Part shown: piece after piece, positions 1-8,076 of the stretch | Layout: every line of letters begins with the position of its first letter | Position numbering within the stretch: position 1 is the first letter of the stretch | Source: an uncultured Gammaproteobacteria bacterium | GTDB taxonomy: Bacteria > Pseudomonadota > Gammaproteobacteria > Arenicellales > JAANXG01 | DNA: 54,838 bases | Direction of reading: 5' to 3' | Assembly (NCBI GenBank): GCA_947259175.1 | Contig: CAMYKW010000056.1 | Location: 1 to 54,838, forward strand | Made by a program: the position numbers and the translations under genes | Notes under the pieces: generated by a model | Database searches by the model: none | What the model saw: only the letters and a program-made list of their open reading frames with translations | Told to the model about the DNA's origin: nothing

Positions 1-346
1 ATAAACAGAAGAGTTGACTTACACTGCTACTACACTTGAAGAAGTGATCGTAGTCGGGATTGATGGAGGTGTTCATCAACTATGAAAACCGTGAAAGGTT
101 GCCCTCACGATGCATACTAACGAGACAGAAACTATCGTCAAGTTTAGGGTATGACCGTATAAATCAAGCGGCGACCTGAACAGGTTATGCAATTTCTTTT
201 CGATTGACGAATTACACTCCTGCAATGGCCTTCGCCAAGCAAGCGAATCCACCTTAAGCTCCGTATCGCTGGGTGCGCGAGATCATCGCCGCCATCGAGG
301 AACGCGAGCCGGAAAACGAATAGGCGCGGGTAAGACGTCGCTCAGT
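1..346. other. gene-poor left end, AT-rich
   Basis: No convincing gene is seen. The first ~240 bases are visibly richer in A and T than the following genes, and the region after 250 abruptly becomes GC-rich. A weak inverted repeat (ACCTG-AA-CAGGT) lies near 173-184. Apart from the possible gene tail at 264-323 I see no known signal. Confidence 0.5.
264..323 (+). pseudogene. possible 3' remnant of an unidentified gene
   Basis: A short reading frame ending at the TAG at 321-323 encodes an amphipathic, charged tail (YRWVREIIAAIEEREPENE). A stop codon lies only two codons further upstream, so no intact gene is attached. The sequence before it is AT-rich and carries no plausible start. It could be the tail of a decayed gene left at a junction, or chance. 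I do not recognise the family. Confidence 0.2.
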
Positions 347-865
347 TTATTGATTTACGATGTCGATACGCGCATTACCGGCGGTGACGCCGAGGCTGGC
401 GAACAGGCCGGGTCGGGTCTCCAGGGCGGCGGATACGCGCGCCGGTGGGCGGTAATAGCGCTTGCCCTGGCGGCCGGGTTGCGCCGCATACGCCGCCATG
501 TGCTGGATGTCGATGATGCGGCCGTGCTCGTCGATGAACGCGATATCGAGGGGCGCATGCACATTGTTCATGTGGAACGCCACCGAGGTGGGGCGTGGAA
601 ACAGGAACAGGATCTGCGTCTCGCTGACGGTTGCGGGACAGATGTGCTGAAAGCCCGCGGCGCGCTCACGGGCATCGTCGGCGACCCTTACCGGCATCTG
701 CGTGGCACTGCCGTCGTCCCGCGTAACGGTGATCACACCGGCTTGCATGCCCGCCAATTCGCGGGTGGCGGGCACACACTCACCGGCCCATGCGAGCGGC
801 CACGGCGCGGCGATACCGATCACCGCGAGCACCGCCACCCGCCACCGCCAGGATCCGGTACTCAC
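347..865 (-). CDS. exported DUF192 family protein
   Basis: This 172-residue protein has a signal peptide at about residues 1-28 (basic WRWR, then a hydrophobic VAVLAVIGIAAPWPLAWAG stretch) and a DUF192 domain. The domain is seen in the run of residues around FQHICPATVSETQILFLFP, then FHMNNVHAPLDIAFID. DUF192 proteins are small, usually exported single-domain proteins of unknown function. I chose the GTG at 865: it overlaps the stop codon of the oxidoreductase gene (GTGA) and puts the signal peptide at the N-terminus. Much longer in-frame readings upstream are antisense-like shadow of the oxidoreductase gene. The overlap implies translational coupling with that gene. Confidence 0.8.
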   Translation of the reverse strand: MSTGSWRWRVAVLAVIGIAAPWPLAWAGECVPATRELAGMQAGVITVTRDDGSATQMPVRVADDARERAAGFQHICPATVSETQILFLFPRPTSVAFHMNNVHAPLDIAFIDEHGRIIDIQHMAAYAAQPGRQGKRYYRPPARVSAALETRPGLFASLGVTAGNARIDIVNQ

Positions 866-1809
866 GTCACACAGGCCTCGATCTTGGCCTTGACCTGTTC
901 TGCGACCCGCAACGCCTTGAGGCCGTCGTGACCGTCCACCAGCGGCCGGGTCCCGTCGCGGGCCACGCGCACGAAGTGGTCCAGTTCCGCGTCCAATGGG
1001 GGCCGCGGCGGGACCTGGATGGTCTCGGTCTCCAGGCCGGGGAATCGCTGGCCCGGCTGGGGCGCCGTCTTGCGCACCACCTCGATCTGCTGATCGATAT
1101 AGTTCAGGGCCTGGTAACTGTCGGCGCCGAAAATACGGATGCGCCGGAATTTGCGGCTGGAAACCCGGCTCGCGGTCACGTTGGCCACCGCATTGTTGTC
1201 GAACTCCAGGCGCGCATTGGCGATGTCGACATGGTCGGTGAGCACCGGCGAGCCGACCGCGGACACGTAAGTCAACTCCGCGTTGACCAGGAACAGGACG
1301 ATGTCGATGTCGTGGATCATCAGGTCGGTGACCACGTCGACGTCGGTGGCGCGTTCGACGAAGGTGCCGAGGCGATGCACCTCGATGAATCGCGGCTGGG
1401 ATACCCGGTCGGCGAGCGCCATGATGCCGGCGTTGAAACGCTCCAGGTGGCCGATCAACAACGCCACGCCGGCGCGGTCGGCGTGATCCACGATGACCTG
1501 GGCTTCCGCGACCGTCGGCGCGATCGGCTTTTCCAGCAGCACGTGTTTGCCCGCCTCGATATACGGCAATGCCACCTCCCGGTGCACGCTGGTGGGCACC
1601 GCGATGCTCACCGCGTCCACCCGATCGATCAAGGCATAGGGATCGGTGTGGCCGGCACACTGAAATTGGGCGCCGATTTCATCGGCGGTGTCGGCATCGG
1701 TGTCGGCGACTCCCACCAGTTCGACATCCGGCATGCCGGCATAGATCTTGGCGTGGATACTACCCAGGTAGCCCACTCCAACGACTCCTACTCGCAGCGC
1801 ATCTGACAT
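862..1809 (-). CDS. Gfo/Idh/MocA family NAD(P)-dependent oxidoreductase
   Basis: This 315-residue protein has an N-terminal Rossmann fold with VGVVGVGYLGSIHAK (residues 7-21) for NAD(P) binding. The family EKPI motif lies at 93-96 and GHLERFN at 120-126. The C-terminal substrate domain contains DLMIHDIDI (about 162-170), whose histidine aligns with the usual active-site position. Family members oxidise or reduce sugars and nucleotide sugars. The GHLERFN and HDIDI forms resemble GnnA-type UDP-GlcNAc 3-dehydrogenases, but the partner aminotransferase (GnnB) is not next to it, so that is only a suggestion. An AGGAG lies about 14 bases before the ATG. The stop overlaps the start of the DUF192 gene. 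Confidence 0.85.
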   Translation of the reverse strand: MSDALRVGVVGVGYLGSIHAKIYAGMPDVELVGVADTDADTADEIGAQFQCAGHTDPYALIDRVDAVSIAVPTSVHREVALPYIEAGKHVLLEKPIAPTVAEAQVIVDHADRAGVALLIGHLERFNAGIMALADRVSQPRFIEVHRLGTFVERATDVDVVTDLMIHDIDIVLFLVNAELTYVSAVGSPVLTDHVDIANARLEFDNNAVANVTASRVSSRKFRRIRIFGADSYQALNYIDQQIEVVRKTAPQPGQRFPGLETETIQVPPRPPLDAELDHFVRVARDGTRPLVDGHDGLKALRVAEQVKAKIEACVT

Positions 1810-1995
1810 CGGACGCGATTTTTCTCCTGAGCGTTCACTTACCGGGCGCGGGTCTTCGCGCCGGAGGATTGTTTGCAGGTCTCATTATAAAGGACATTCC
1901 ACGCAAGTATCTGTCGCCGGCGCCATGAGTCGTGCGCCGAATCCAGGTAGACTCACCGGCAGCGTAACCACACGAAGCGTCAAACCGACACGTGC

Positions 1996-2835
1996 ATGAC
2001 CGCAAATGCCGATAAATCCGTGCTGGTCACCGGCTGCTCGTCGGGGATCGGCCGCTGCATCGCCCTGGGCCTGGCCGACCGGGGCTACCGGGTATTCGCC
2101 ACCGTGCGCCAGGCCAAGGACGCCGCGGCGCTGAACCATGACGGCGTGGAGGGCCTGCAACTGGATCTCAGCGACCCGGCATCGATCGAGTTGGCGGTAT
2201 CCGAGATCCTGCGCCGCAGCGGCGGCAAGCTGTACGCGTTGATCAACAACGGCGCCTATGGTCAGCCCGGGGCGGTGGAGGATCTGTCCCGGGACGTGCT
2301 GCGCGCGCAATTCGAAGCCAACCTGTTCGGTACCCACGAGTTGACCGCACGGCTGATCCCGGTGTTTCGCAATCAGGGCGCCGGACGCATCGTGCAGATC
2401 AGCTCGATTCTTGGGTTGGTGTGCCTCACCTACCGGGGCGCCTACAACGCGTCCAAATATGCCCTGGAGGCGCTGTCCGACACCCTGCGCCTCGAACTCC
2501 ATGGCACCGGTATTTTCGTATCCCTGGTCGAGCCGGGTCCCATCGAGAGCCGCTTCCGCGCCAACGCCCACCACTACTTCAAGGCCAACATTGATCCGCA
2601 ACACAGCGCCCACCGCGAGGCCTACCGCAAGGTCGAGCAGCGCCTGACCAGCGATGAGGATGCGCCGTTCACCCTGCCCGCCGCCGCGGTGCTCGACAAG
2701 GTCATTTACGCCCTGGAGAGCCCCAGGCCGCGGGTGCGCTATCTGGTGACCGTGCCCGCCCATGGGCTGGCGCGGCTCAAACGCTGGCTCCCGGATCGCT
2801 GGATGGACCGTTTCATCCGCCGTTTCTCGGGATAA
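1996..2835 (+). CDS. short-chain dehydrogenase/reductase (YbbO-like)
   Basis: This 279-residue classical SDR has the cofactor loop TGCSSGIG at 12-19, NNGAY at 84-88, the catalytic serine in QISS near 136-137, and YNASK with Tyr150 and Lys154. An arginine in the loop after strand beta-2 (TVRQ) suggests NADPH preference. The sequence closely resembles E. coli YbbO, an NADP-dependent aldehyde reductase, including the EPGPI segment and the basic C-terminal tail (KRWLPDRWMDRF). The physiological substrate cannot be read from the sequence. It stands alone, divergent from the oxidoreductase gene, with a 186-base gap that probably holds both promoters. Confidence 0.85.
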   Translation: MTANADKSVLVTGCSSGIGRCIALGLADRGYRVFATVRQAKDAAALNHDGVEGLQLDLSDPASIELAVSEILRRSGGKLYALINNGAYGQPGAVEDLSRDVLRAQFEANLFGTHELTARLIPVFRNQGAGRIVQISSILGLVCLTYRGAYNASKYALEALSDTLRLELHGTGIFVSLVEPGPIESRFRANAHHYFKANIDPQHSAHREAYRKVEQRLTSDEDAPFTLPAAAVLDKVIYALESPRPRVRYLVTVPAHGLARLKRWLPDRWMDRFIRRFSG

Positions 2836-2928
2836 ATCCAGCCGGCGTTTGTCAACCGTCCGCGAACGCAAACCGTTTCAATAAGCAGTTGAACGGACTT
2901 TCATCACGCGGCGATGGAGGGTTGGCTC

Positions 2929-3357
2929 ATGACGTACAGCAGGACTTGGGTGATAGCGGCGCTCACCGCAGTGCTCGCACTGGGGATGACTCCACCGGCG
3001 GTTGCCGGTGGCGACTTCGGCTTCGGCATCTATTTCGGCCACCGGTATCCTCACCAAACGGGCCGCCGCTGACAATCCGGCGCTGCGCCGCGGGCGCGAA
3101 GCCGTGCGACATACCCTCCGCCATCTCGATGCGTCGGCGGAAAATGCGCTTGCGATCAACAATCAGTTGCGTCTACGGCGGCGCGAGGTGTTGAGCGGCA
3201 ATGCACGCTCGGGTGGTTCGCACTTCCGGCGGGTAAGCAGTCACTCAAGCTGGGTGCGGAGCGCGAGGAAATCTCCGATCTTGCCGACAACCTGGATTTT
3301 TACGTGTGGCTGGAAACCCGGGATCAGGCGCGCGCGAAAACCGGTAACGGAACCTGA
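2929..3357 (+). pseudogene. frame-disrupted gene for a small exported protein
   Basis: An ATG at 2929, eight bases after GGAGG (2916-2920), starts a 47-codon frame. It has a clear signal peptide (WVIAALTAVLALGMTPPAVAGG) and ends at the TGA at 3070-3072. Coding-like sequence continues in the next frame from about 3060 to 3200 (Arg-rich helix ALRRGREAVRHTLRHLDASA). It then returns to the first frame from about 3230 to the TGA at 3355-3357 (LKLGAEREEISDLADNLDFY). The first and last segments share a frame, so one indel in each direction would restore a protein of about 140 residues. This is either a decayed gene or sequence error. I do not recognise the family. The next gene starts three bases after the last stop. 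Confidence 0.55.
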
Positions 3358-3360
3358 TGT

Positions 3361-3747
3361 ATGACGCCGGGCAGGCATAGCCACGCCAAGCCGACGATCA
3401 CCGCTGTGTGCGCAGCGGCCTTGTTGATATTCATCGGGGAACAGGCGCTGGCGGATAACAACCGGGGGTTCCGTGACCGTCCGCCCATTTGGAACGAGCT
3501 CGCACCCAACGAGCGCGGCTTCCTCGAGCACCACTCGGAACGCTGGCACACCTACCCGCCGTCGGTTCGCCAACGCTTGCGCGGTCAGGCGCGGCGCTTA
3601 ATGGAGATGGATGCGGAGCAGGTAGAGCGGCTGCGGCAGCAACGGCGTGCGTTTCGCCGGCTCCCGCCGCAGCGGCAGCGGGCGCTGTGCCGGCAGTTCC
3701 AGCAGGAACGCGGTTATCTTCCCTCCCACTGCCTGAATACTCGCTGA
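3361..3747 (+). CDS. exported DUF3106-like protein
   Basis: This 128-residue protein has a signal peptide (about 1-31, AVCAAALLIFIGEQALA) and an Arg/Gln-rich helical body. The spacing of ELAPNERGFLEHHSERWHT, RLRGQARRLMEMDAEQ and FRRLPPQRQRALCRQFQQER resembles DUF3106 proteins, periplasmic helical proteins often encoded near anti-sigma or metal-response genes. Function is unknown. Two cysteines near the C-terminus (CRQ, SHC) could form a disulfide. It begins three bases after the disrupted exported-protein gene, so the two probably formed one operon. Confidence 0.65.
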   Translation: MTPGRHSHAKPTITAVCAAALLIFIGEQALADNNRGFRDRPPIWNELAPNERGFLEHHSERWHTYPPSVRQRLRGQARRLMEMDAEQVERLRQQRRAFRRLPPQRQRALCRQFQQERGYLPSHCLNTR

Positions 3748-3803
3748 TCGGTGCCGCGCGCCCGAACTTTGCATGCCGAGATGTCGGAGCTGATGTGAGA
3801 GGT

Positions 3804-3880
3804 AATTTCCGGGACCGTCGCCAGCAGGGATGCTGGCGTCGAGCCTACATGGAAGTATTCACGGCGTGTCCCGGGAATTT
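3804..3880. repeat. hairpin repeat, copy A
   Basis: A 77-base imperfect palindrome. The ends AATTTCCGGGAC and GTCCCGGGAATT pair with one mismatch. Inside lies a small perfect hairpin (GCCAGC at 3820-3825, GCTGGC at 3832-3837), followed by the conserved core GTCGAGCCTACATGGAAGTA. Two near-identical copies lie at 7681 and 7904. It sits between convergent genes. Confidence 0.75.
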
Positions 3881-3964
3881 CCACTCATATCAGCCGGCTG
3901 CAATCCCAATCGTAACGCGGCGCTTATTGCGTTAAATGTAAGCCGGTGGCACCACGGAAATCTT

Positions 3965-5047
3965 TCAATCGATCACCGCCTCGCGCAACCGCCGGGCCGC
4001 GTCTTCGGGGCTCACCGTGTTGACGAAAAAACCGGAGCCCAGCTCGAACCCCGTAGGTATGCTGGTACGCGGACACACCTCCAGGTGCCAGTGGTAGCTG
4101 TCGCCGCAGCGGTCGCAGCCCGGGTCATGGGGCAGTGAATGGAGAAAATAGTTGTATTGCACGCCGCCCAACACCGCATCCAGCCGCGCCATGGTGCGGC
4201 GCAAGACGCGTGCGAAATCGGCCATGTCCTCGCGCGTGGCATTCAGGAAATCGGCTTCGTGGGCCAGCGGCAGGATGTGCAGCTCCCACTCGTAGCGGCT
4301 GGCGAACGGTTTGATGGCGATAAACCGCTCGCCCCGCTCGACGACATACTGCCCGACGTCGATACGGCGCTTGACCTCGCCGGACGCGCGGTCGTAGATC
4401 GTCGCTTCGAAGGTGAGCGCCTCGTCGATTAATGCGCAGAAGATACAACGGCCGTGGCGGGTGTAAAACGCGAGGCTGTCCTGCACTTCGCGGTGCACGT
4501 GTTCGGGGATCACCGGGGTGGCGATCAACTGGCTGTGGGTATGCGGGATACTGCCCCCCGCGGCCGGCCCGTAGTTCTTGAACACCAGCACATAACGCAG
4601 GCGCCGGTCGGCTTCATACAACTGCTGCATGCGTTGCCGGTAGGCATCGAACAACAGCGCGATATGCGAAGACGACATGTCGTGCAGGGCAATACCATGA
4701 TTATCGTGGTCGATGATCACCTCGTGCCGCCCGTACCCATCGATGGTCTGCTGCAGGCCCAGTGACAGGCCTTGGCCGTCCCTGTCATCACCCAACACCG
4801 GATACAGGTTCTCCACGATACGGATCTTCCAGCCGTCGGCGTCGGTGTGGCTGGAAATGTCCGGCGGCGTCATGTGCTCGTTGCCGCGGCAAAACGGGCA
4901 CGTCTCCACGCACGATCGGTCATCCCGCGGCGGCGGGTCCTCCGCCTTCTTGGGACGCATGCCGCGTGCGGTGGCGATCAACACCGACTCCCCCGGCACC
5001 ACCGGATTGATGCGGATTTCACGTACGGGTTGATCTTCCTGAGTCAC
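3965..5047 (-). CDS. galactose-1-phosphate uridylyltransferase-like enzyme (HIT superfamily)
   Basis: This 360-residue protein has the GalT architecture. The catalytic HIT motif is GGSIPHTHSQL with His169-Thr-His171-Ser-Gln173. Possible zinc ligands are CPFC at 50-53, CIFC at 201-204 and a CDRC pair near residue 313. GalT transfers UMP between UDP-glucose and galactose-1-phosphate through a histidine-nucleotide intermediate. No galK, galE or galM lies nearby, so a related role such as another sugar-nucleotide phosphorylase is possible. It is followed on the same strand by nothing close and preceded by the DUF1015 gene 90 bases upstream. Confidence 0.8.
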   Translation of the reverse strand: MTQEDQPVREIRINPVVPGESVLIATARGMRPKKAEDPPPRDDRSCVETCPFCRGNEHMTPPDISSHTDADGWKIRIVENLYPVLGDDRDGQGLSLGLQQTIDGYGRHEVIIDHDNHGIALHDMSSSHIALLFDAYRQRMQQLYEADRRLRYVLVFKNYGPAAGGSIPHTHSQLIATPVIPEHVHREVQDSLAFYTRHGRCIFCALIDEALTFEATIYDRASGEVKRRIDVGQYVVERGERFIAIKPFASRYEWELHILPLAHEADFLNATREDMADFARVLRRTMARLDAVLGGVQYNYFLHSLPHDPGCDRCGDSYHWHLEVCPRTSIPTGFELGSGFFVNTVSPEDAARRLREAVID

Positions 5048-5137
5048 GCGTTCCTCAACTTTAACCAGTCGCGCGGTTCATGCGGCCGGCATCGAATGGG
5101 TGGCAATTCATGGGACTTTGAACCGGTGACGCGACGC

Positions 5138-6370
5138 TCACGCTTGGAGCAGATGCGACACCAGTCCGTCCGCCAGTTTGGGTTCGAACCAAGTCGACTT
5201 CGGCGGCATGATCTCGCCGGCATCGGCGACCGCAATGAGCGCGGACAGCGGCGTCGGGTTGATCGAGAATGCCACCGCCATCTCACCGTCGTCGACACGC
5301 CGCTGCAGTTCACCGAGCCCCCGGATGCCGCCGACGAATTCGATGCGCGGGTCGCGCCGGGCGTCCTCAACGCCGAGCAGCGGTTGCAGCAGGCGGTGGC
5401 TCAGAATGCTGATATCCAGGCGCGTATACGGATCGTCCGCGTGCAGCCATTCATCCGGCGCCCGCAGCCGATACCAGCGCCCGGACACATACATGCCGAA
5501 TTCTCCGATCGCCGCCGGACGCACCGGCCGGTCCTCTTCGGCGAGCGCGAAGCGCCGCGCCACCTGCTCGATAAACGCCTGTGGCGACAAGCCGTGCAAA
5601 TCCCTGATCAGGCGGTTGTAGTCGAGGATGTGCATTTGGGACACCGGAAACAATACCGCAAGGAAATGATTGGCCGCCTCGTCCTTGTGGCCGCGGCGCG
5701 CAGCTACGCGCGCTGCCGCCGCCGAGCGATGGTGGCCGTCGGCGATATAAAAGGCCGGCATTTTGGCAAATGCGCGGCTCGCCGCTTGCATCGCCTCGGT
5801 ATCGTCCACCACCCACAGCGTGTGCTTGACGTCATTGAGCGCCAGATCCTCGTACGCCGGCGTTGCCCGGCATTGCGTCGCGAGCAGCTGCTGCAGGTCC
5901 GCGTCATCCGGATACACCAACAGCACCGGACCGGTCTGGGCGTTGAGTGCCTCCATATGATGCACCCGGTCGTCCTCCTTGTCGGGACGGGTCAACTCGT
6001 GCTTACGAATGTGATTGGATTCATAGTCGGCCACCGACACGGTAGCGACAATCCCGGTCTGGCTGTGGTCGGCACGCTGCAAACGGTAGATATAAAAACT
6101 CGGCCGCGTATCCTGCCGCAGCAGGCCGTCGTCGATCAGGCGCCGAAAATTCTCCGCGCCCCTGGCGTAGACCCTGGGATCATAGGCGGAGACTTCATCA
6201 GACAGATCGATTTCCGGTTTCGAGACGTGAAGAAAATTATCCGGCGCGTCCCCCGCCGCGTCGCGCGCCTCTTGGGTGGTCAACACGTCATAGGGCGGTG
6301 CGATAATACGTTGCGCGGACTCAGCCTTAGGCCGCAAACCACGAAAAGGCCTGATCAAGGGCATTGACAA
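5138..6370 (-). CDS. DUF1015 family protein
   Basis: This 410-residue protein begins with the DUF1015 signature (IRPFRGLRP, then IIAPPYDVL) and contains FYIADGHHRSAAAAR near the middle, the most conserved patch of the family. There is no signal peptide or membrane segment, so it is cytoplasmic. The DGHHR patch suggests nucleotide or metal binding, but I claim no reaction. The ATG at 6370 gives the expected family length. It reads in the same direction as the GalT-like gene, 90 bases away, and is divergent from the outer-membrane protein gene. Confidence 0.8.
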   Translation of the reverse strand: MSMPLIRPFRGLRPKAESAQRIIAPPYDVLTTQEARDAAGDAPDNFLHVSKPEIDLSDEVSAYDPRVYARGAENFRRLIDDGLLRQDTRPSFYIYRLQRADHSQTGIVATVSVADYESNHIRKHELTRPDKEDDRVHHMEALNAQTGPVLLVYPDDADLQQLLATQCRATPAYEDLALNDVKHTLWVVDDTEAMQAASRAFAKMPAFYIADGHHRSAAAARVAARRGHKDEAANHFLAVLFPVSQMHILDYNRLIRDLHGLSPQAFIEQVARRFALAEEDRPVRPAAIGEFGMYVSGRWYRLRAPDEWLHADDPYTRLDISILSHRLLQPLLGVEDARRDPRIEFVGGIRGLGELQRRVDDGEMAVAFSINPTPLSALIAVADAGEIMPPKSTWFEPKLADGLVSHLLQA

Positions 6371-6472
6371 GTTATTCCTGTTTCAATGAAGCGCGCCATT
6401 CAATACAACTAACGCGCGGCCGTCAAATCGATTCGGCAAAGCGGCATCCGTGCGGGCGCTTCAGCGAGGGTG

Positions 6473-6481
6473 TGCTATTTT
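6473..6481 (+). promoter_or_regulatory. possible extended -10 promoter
   Basis: TGC-TATTTT matches an extended -10 element about 40 bases before the start of the outer-membrane protein gene. No good -35 is seen at the right distance, as is common for extended -10 promoters. Inferred from sequence only. Confidence 0.3.
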
Positions 6482-6520
6482 AATAGAACTGGTCAAAACT
6501 CAGTATTGAAAAGATCAATT

Positions 6521-7558
6521 ATGCGCAAAGGCCTCGTTATCGCCGCCGCACTCAGCGCGCTGTTGGCCGCAATGCCCGCGCTATCCGGTGAGTGGCGGAT
6601 GAAATTTCAAACCGGACCGAAAACCACCATCGGTCTCAAGGTCTGGGATTCCCGCGGCGAGACCACCTGGAGTCACAACGCCTCTCCCAGCGACCCCACG
6701 CTCGGCAATCCCACCTCCCGGCTCTCCTACCGGGATATCGACAGCACGCTGGCCGAGATCACCGGCCACGTCGAATTGCCGCAGCGATTTTATCTGGAAC
6801 TGGCGTACGGTTCAGGGAATATCGACGAAGGATCGCTGGTGGATGAGGATTTTCTAAGCGCGTTCGGGGCGCAATTCTTCGGCACCAGCCAATCGGGTGA
6901 ACACCTGTTTTCACAAACCGTGAGCAACGTCAACGACACCGATGTACATTATTACAGCTTAAAACTCGGCCGCAGCGTGTTTGGCGATCCACGAAAACGA
7001 GGCGGCGTCGGCTTGTTTGGTCAGCTTCAGCTCTGGTCCGAGCAAACCCGCGCCGTGGGCATCCGGCAGACGGTGTGCACATCTCCCAATGTATTGTGCG
7101 CACCGGCGGGATTCGCGGGATTTGCCGATACCACGGTAATCAAAAATGACGTCGATTGGCGTTCGCTTTTTCTCGGTGTCGATGGTTATTACCGCATTAC
7201 CGAGAAGTTGGCCATTTCCGGCACCCTCGCCTATTCGCCGCTGACCGAGGTGGAGAACGAAGACATCCACTTTCTGCGTACCGACCTCGCGCAGAACCCA
7301 AGCTTCAAACTCGACGGCTCGGGGGACACGATCAATGCGGAAGTGACCCTCAGCTATCACTTCACGCCGAACTTCGCCGGCCATGCCGGGCTGCGCTACT
7401 GGAAGGCCCGGGTCGAAAACGAAACGGCCGGGTGGTCGGTGTTTCCCGCCGAAGGCATCCGGCAGTTTGCCGATCTCAACGAACTGGAAAGCGAACGCAA
7501 GGGCGTCACCGTCGGCGTGTCATACACCTTCGGAGGTCAAAACAAGGCCTCCGAATAA
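6521..7558 (+). CDS. outer-membrane beta-barrel protein
   Basis: The 345-residue product has a signal peptide at 1-23 (basic MRKG, hydrophobic LVIAAALSALLAAMPALS). Many alternating amphipathic strands follow, such as HVELPQRFYLELAYGSG, GVGLFGQLQLWSEQ, INAEVTLSYHF and GVTVGVSYTFGG, typical of an 8-12 strand outer-membrane barrel. A further upstream in-frame ATG at 6470 would bury the signal peptide, so I start at 6521. Two cysteines (TVCTSPNVLCA) could close an extracellular loop. An omptin-like or porin-like fold is possible, but I cannot name the family. Confidence 0.7.
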   Translation: MRKGLVIAAALSALLAAMPALSGEWRMKFQTGPKTTIGLKVWDSRGETTWSHNASPSDPTLGNPTSRLSYRDIDSTLAEITGHVELPQRFYLELAYGSGNIDEGSLVDEDFLSAFGAQFFGTSQSGEHLFSQTVSNVNDTDVHYYSLKLGRSVFGDPRKRGGVGLFGQLQLWSEQTRAVGIRQTVCTSPNVLCAPAGFAGFADTTVIKNDVDWRSLFLGVDGYYRITEKLAISGTLAYSPLTEVENEDIHFLRTDLAQNPSFKLDGSGDTINAEVTLSYHFTPNFAGHAGLRYWKARVENETAGWSVFPAEGIRQFADLNELESERKGVTVGVSYTFGGQNKASE

Positions 7559-7680
7559 ACCAAGGCCTCGACTTGAAGCGGCAGGCAGGCGCGATTGCTC
7601 GATTCGTGGCGAATCGGTCCGCGGCTGGTTTGCGGATAAGCCGCTCTCAACTGAAACCCCAACAAGCTGAATCGAGGGGT

Positions 7681-7757
7681 AATTTTCGGGACCGTCGACC
7701 GCAGGGAAGCGGGCGTCGAGCCTACAGGGACGTATTCAAGGCGGGTCCCGGAAATTT
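7681..7757. repeat. hairpin repeat, copy B
   Basis: Same 77-base element as at 3804. The ends are AATTTTCGGGACC and GGTCCCGGAAATT, with the core GTCGAGCCTACAGGGACGTA. It lies in the first unit of the tandem duplication. Confidence 0.8.
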
Positions 7758-7903
7758 ATCCTCGGTTCAGCGCCGCCGAATGCTTAGATCGCAAAACCTC
7801 ATTGCGGTATCGGTGCGCCAGACAGTTTGTGTCAACTTGTGCCGCGCGTGGTTTGCGGATAAGCCGCTCCCAACTGAAACCCCAACAAGCTGAATCGAGG
7901 GGA

Positions 7904-7980
7904 AATTTTCGGGACCGTCGACCGCAGGGAAGCGGGCGTCGAGCCTACAGGGACGTATTCACGGCGGGTCCCGGAAATTT
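7904..7980. repeat. hairpin repeat, copy C
   Basis: Nearly identical to copy B and exactly 223 bases downstream, so it was probably made by the tandem duplication and not by a separate insertion. The pairing ends and core are conserved. Confidence 0.8.
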
Positions 7981-8076
7981 ATCCTCGGTTCAGCCCCGCC
8001 GGAAACTTGGATCGAAAAACAACATCGCAACGTCGGTGCGCTAGCCAGGTCGCGGCTGCTTGCACCGCGCTTTCGT

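Larger units (their letters stand above)
7627..8072. repeat. 223-base tandem duplication
   Basis: Two consecutive units, 7627-7849 and 7850-8072, align with a constant 223-base offset. The first ~150 bases are nearly identical, from GGTTTGCGGATAAGCCGCT through the hairpin repeat to ATCCTCGGTTCAG. The remainder is recognisably similar but diverged. The second unit ends a few bases from the 3' end of htpX. This fills the 518-base gap between the outer-membrane gene and htpX; no gene is visible in it. Confidence 0.8.

Noticed and set aside
862-1660. Upstream extension of the DUF192 protein to 437 residues
   Set aside because: The extra residues are a frame-shadow of the oxidoreductase gene; the GTG at 865 gives a proper signal peptide and stop-start overlap.
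4772-6367. Long plus-strand open frame of 531 codons
   Set aside because: It is antisense to the DUF1015 gene and part of the GalT-like gene; composition is Arg/His-rich without any family motif, as expected for shadow frames in GC-rich DNA.
7559-8072. CRISPR-like array
   Set aside because: Only two units of 223 bases with drifting ends and hairpin content; no short repeats with regular spacers and no cas genes.
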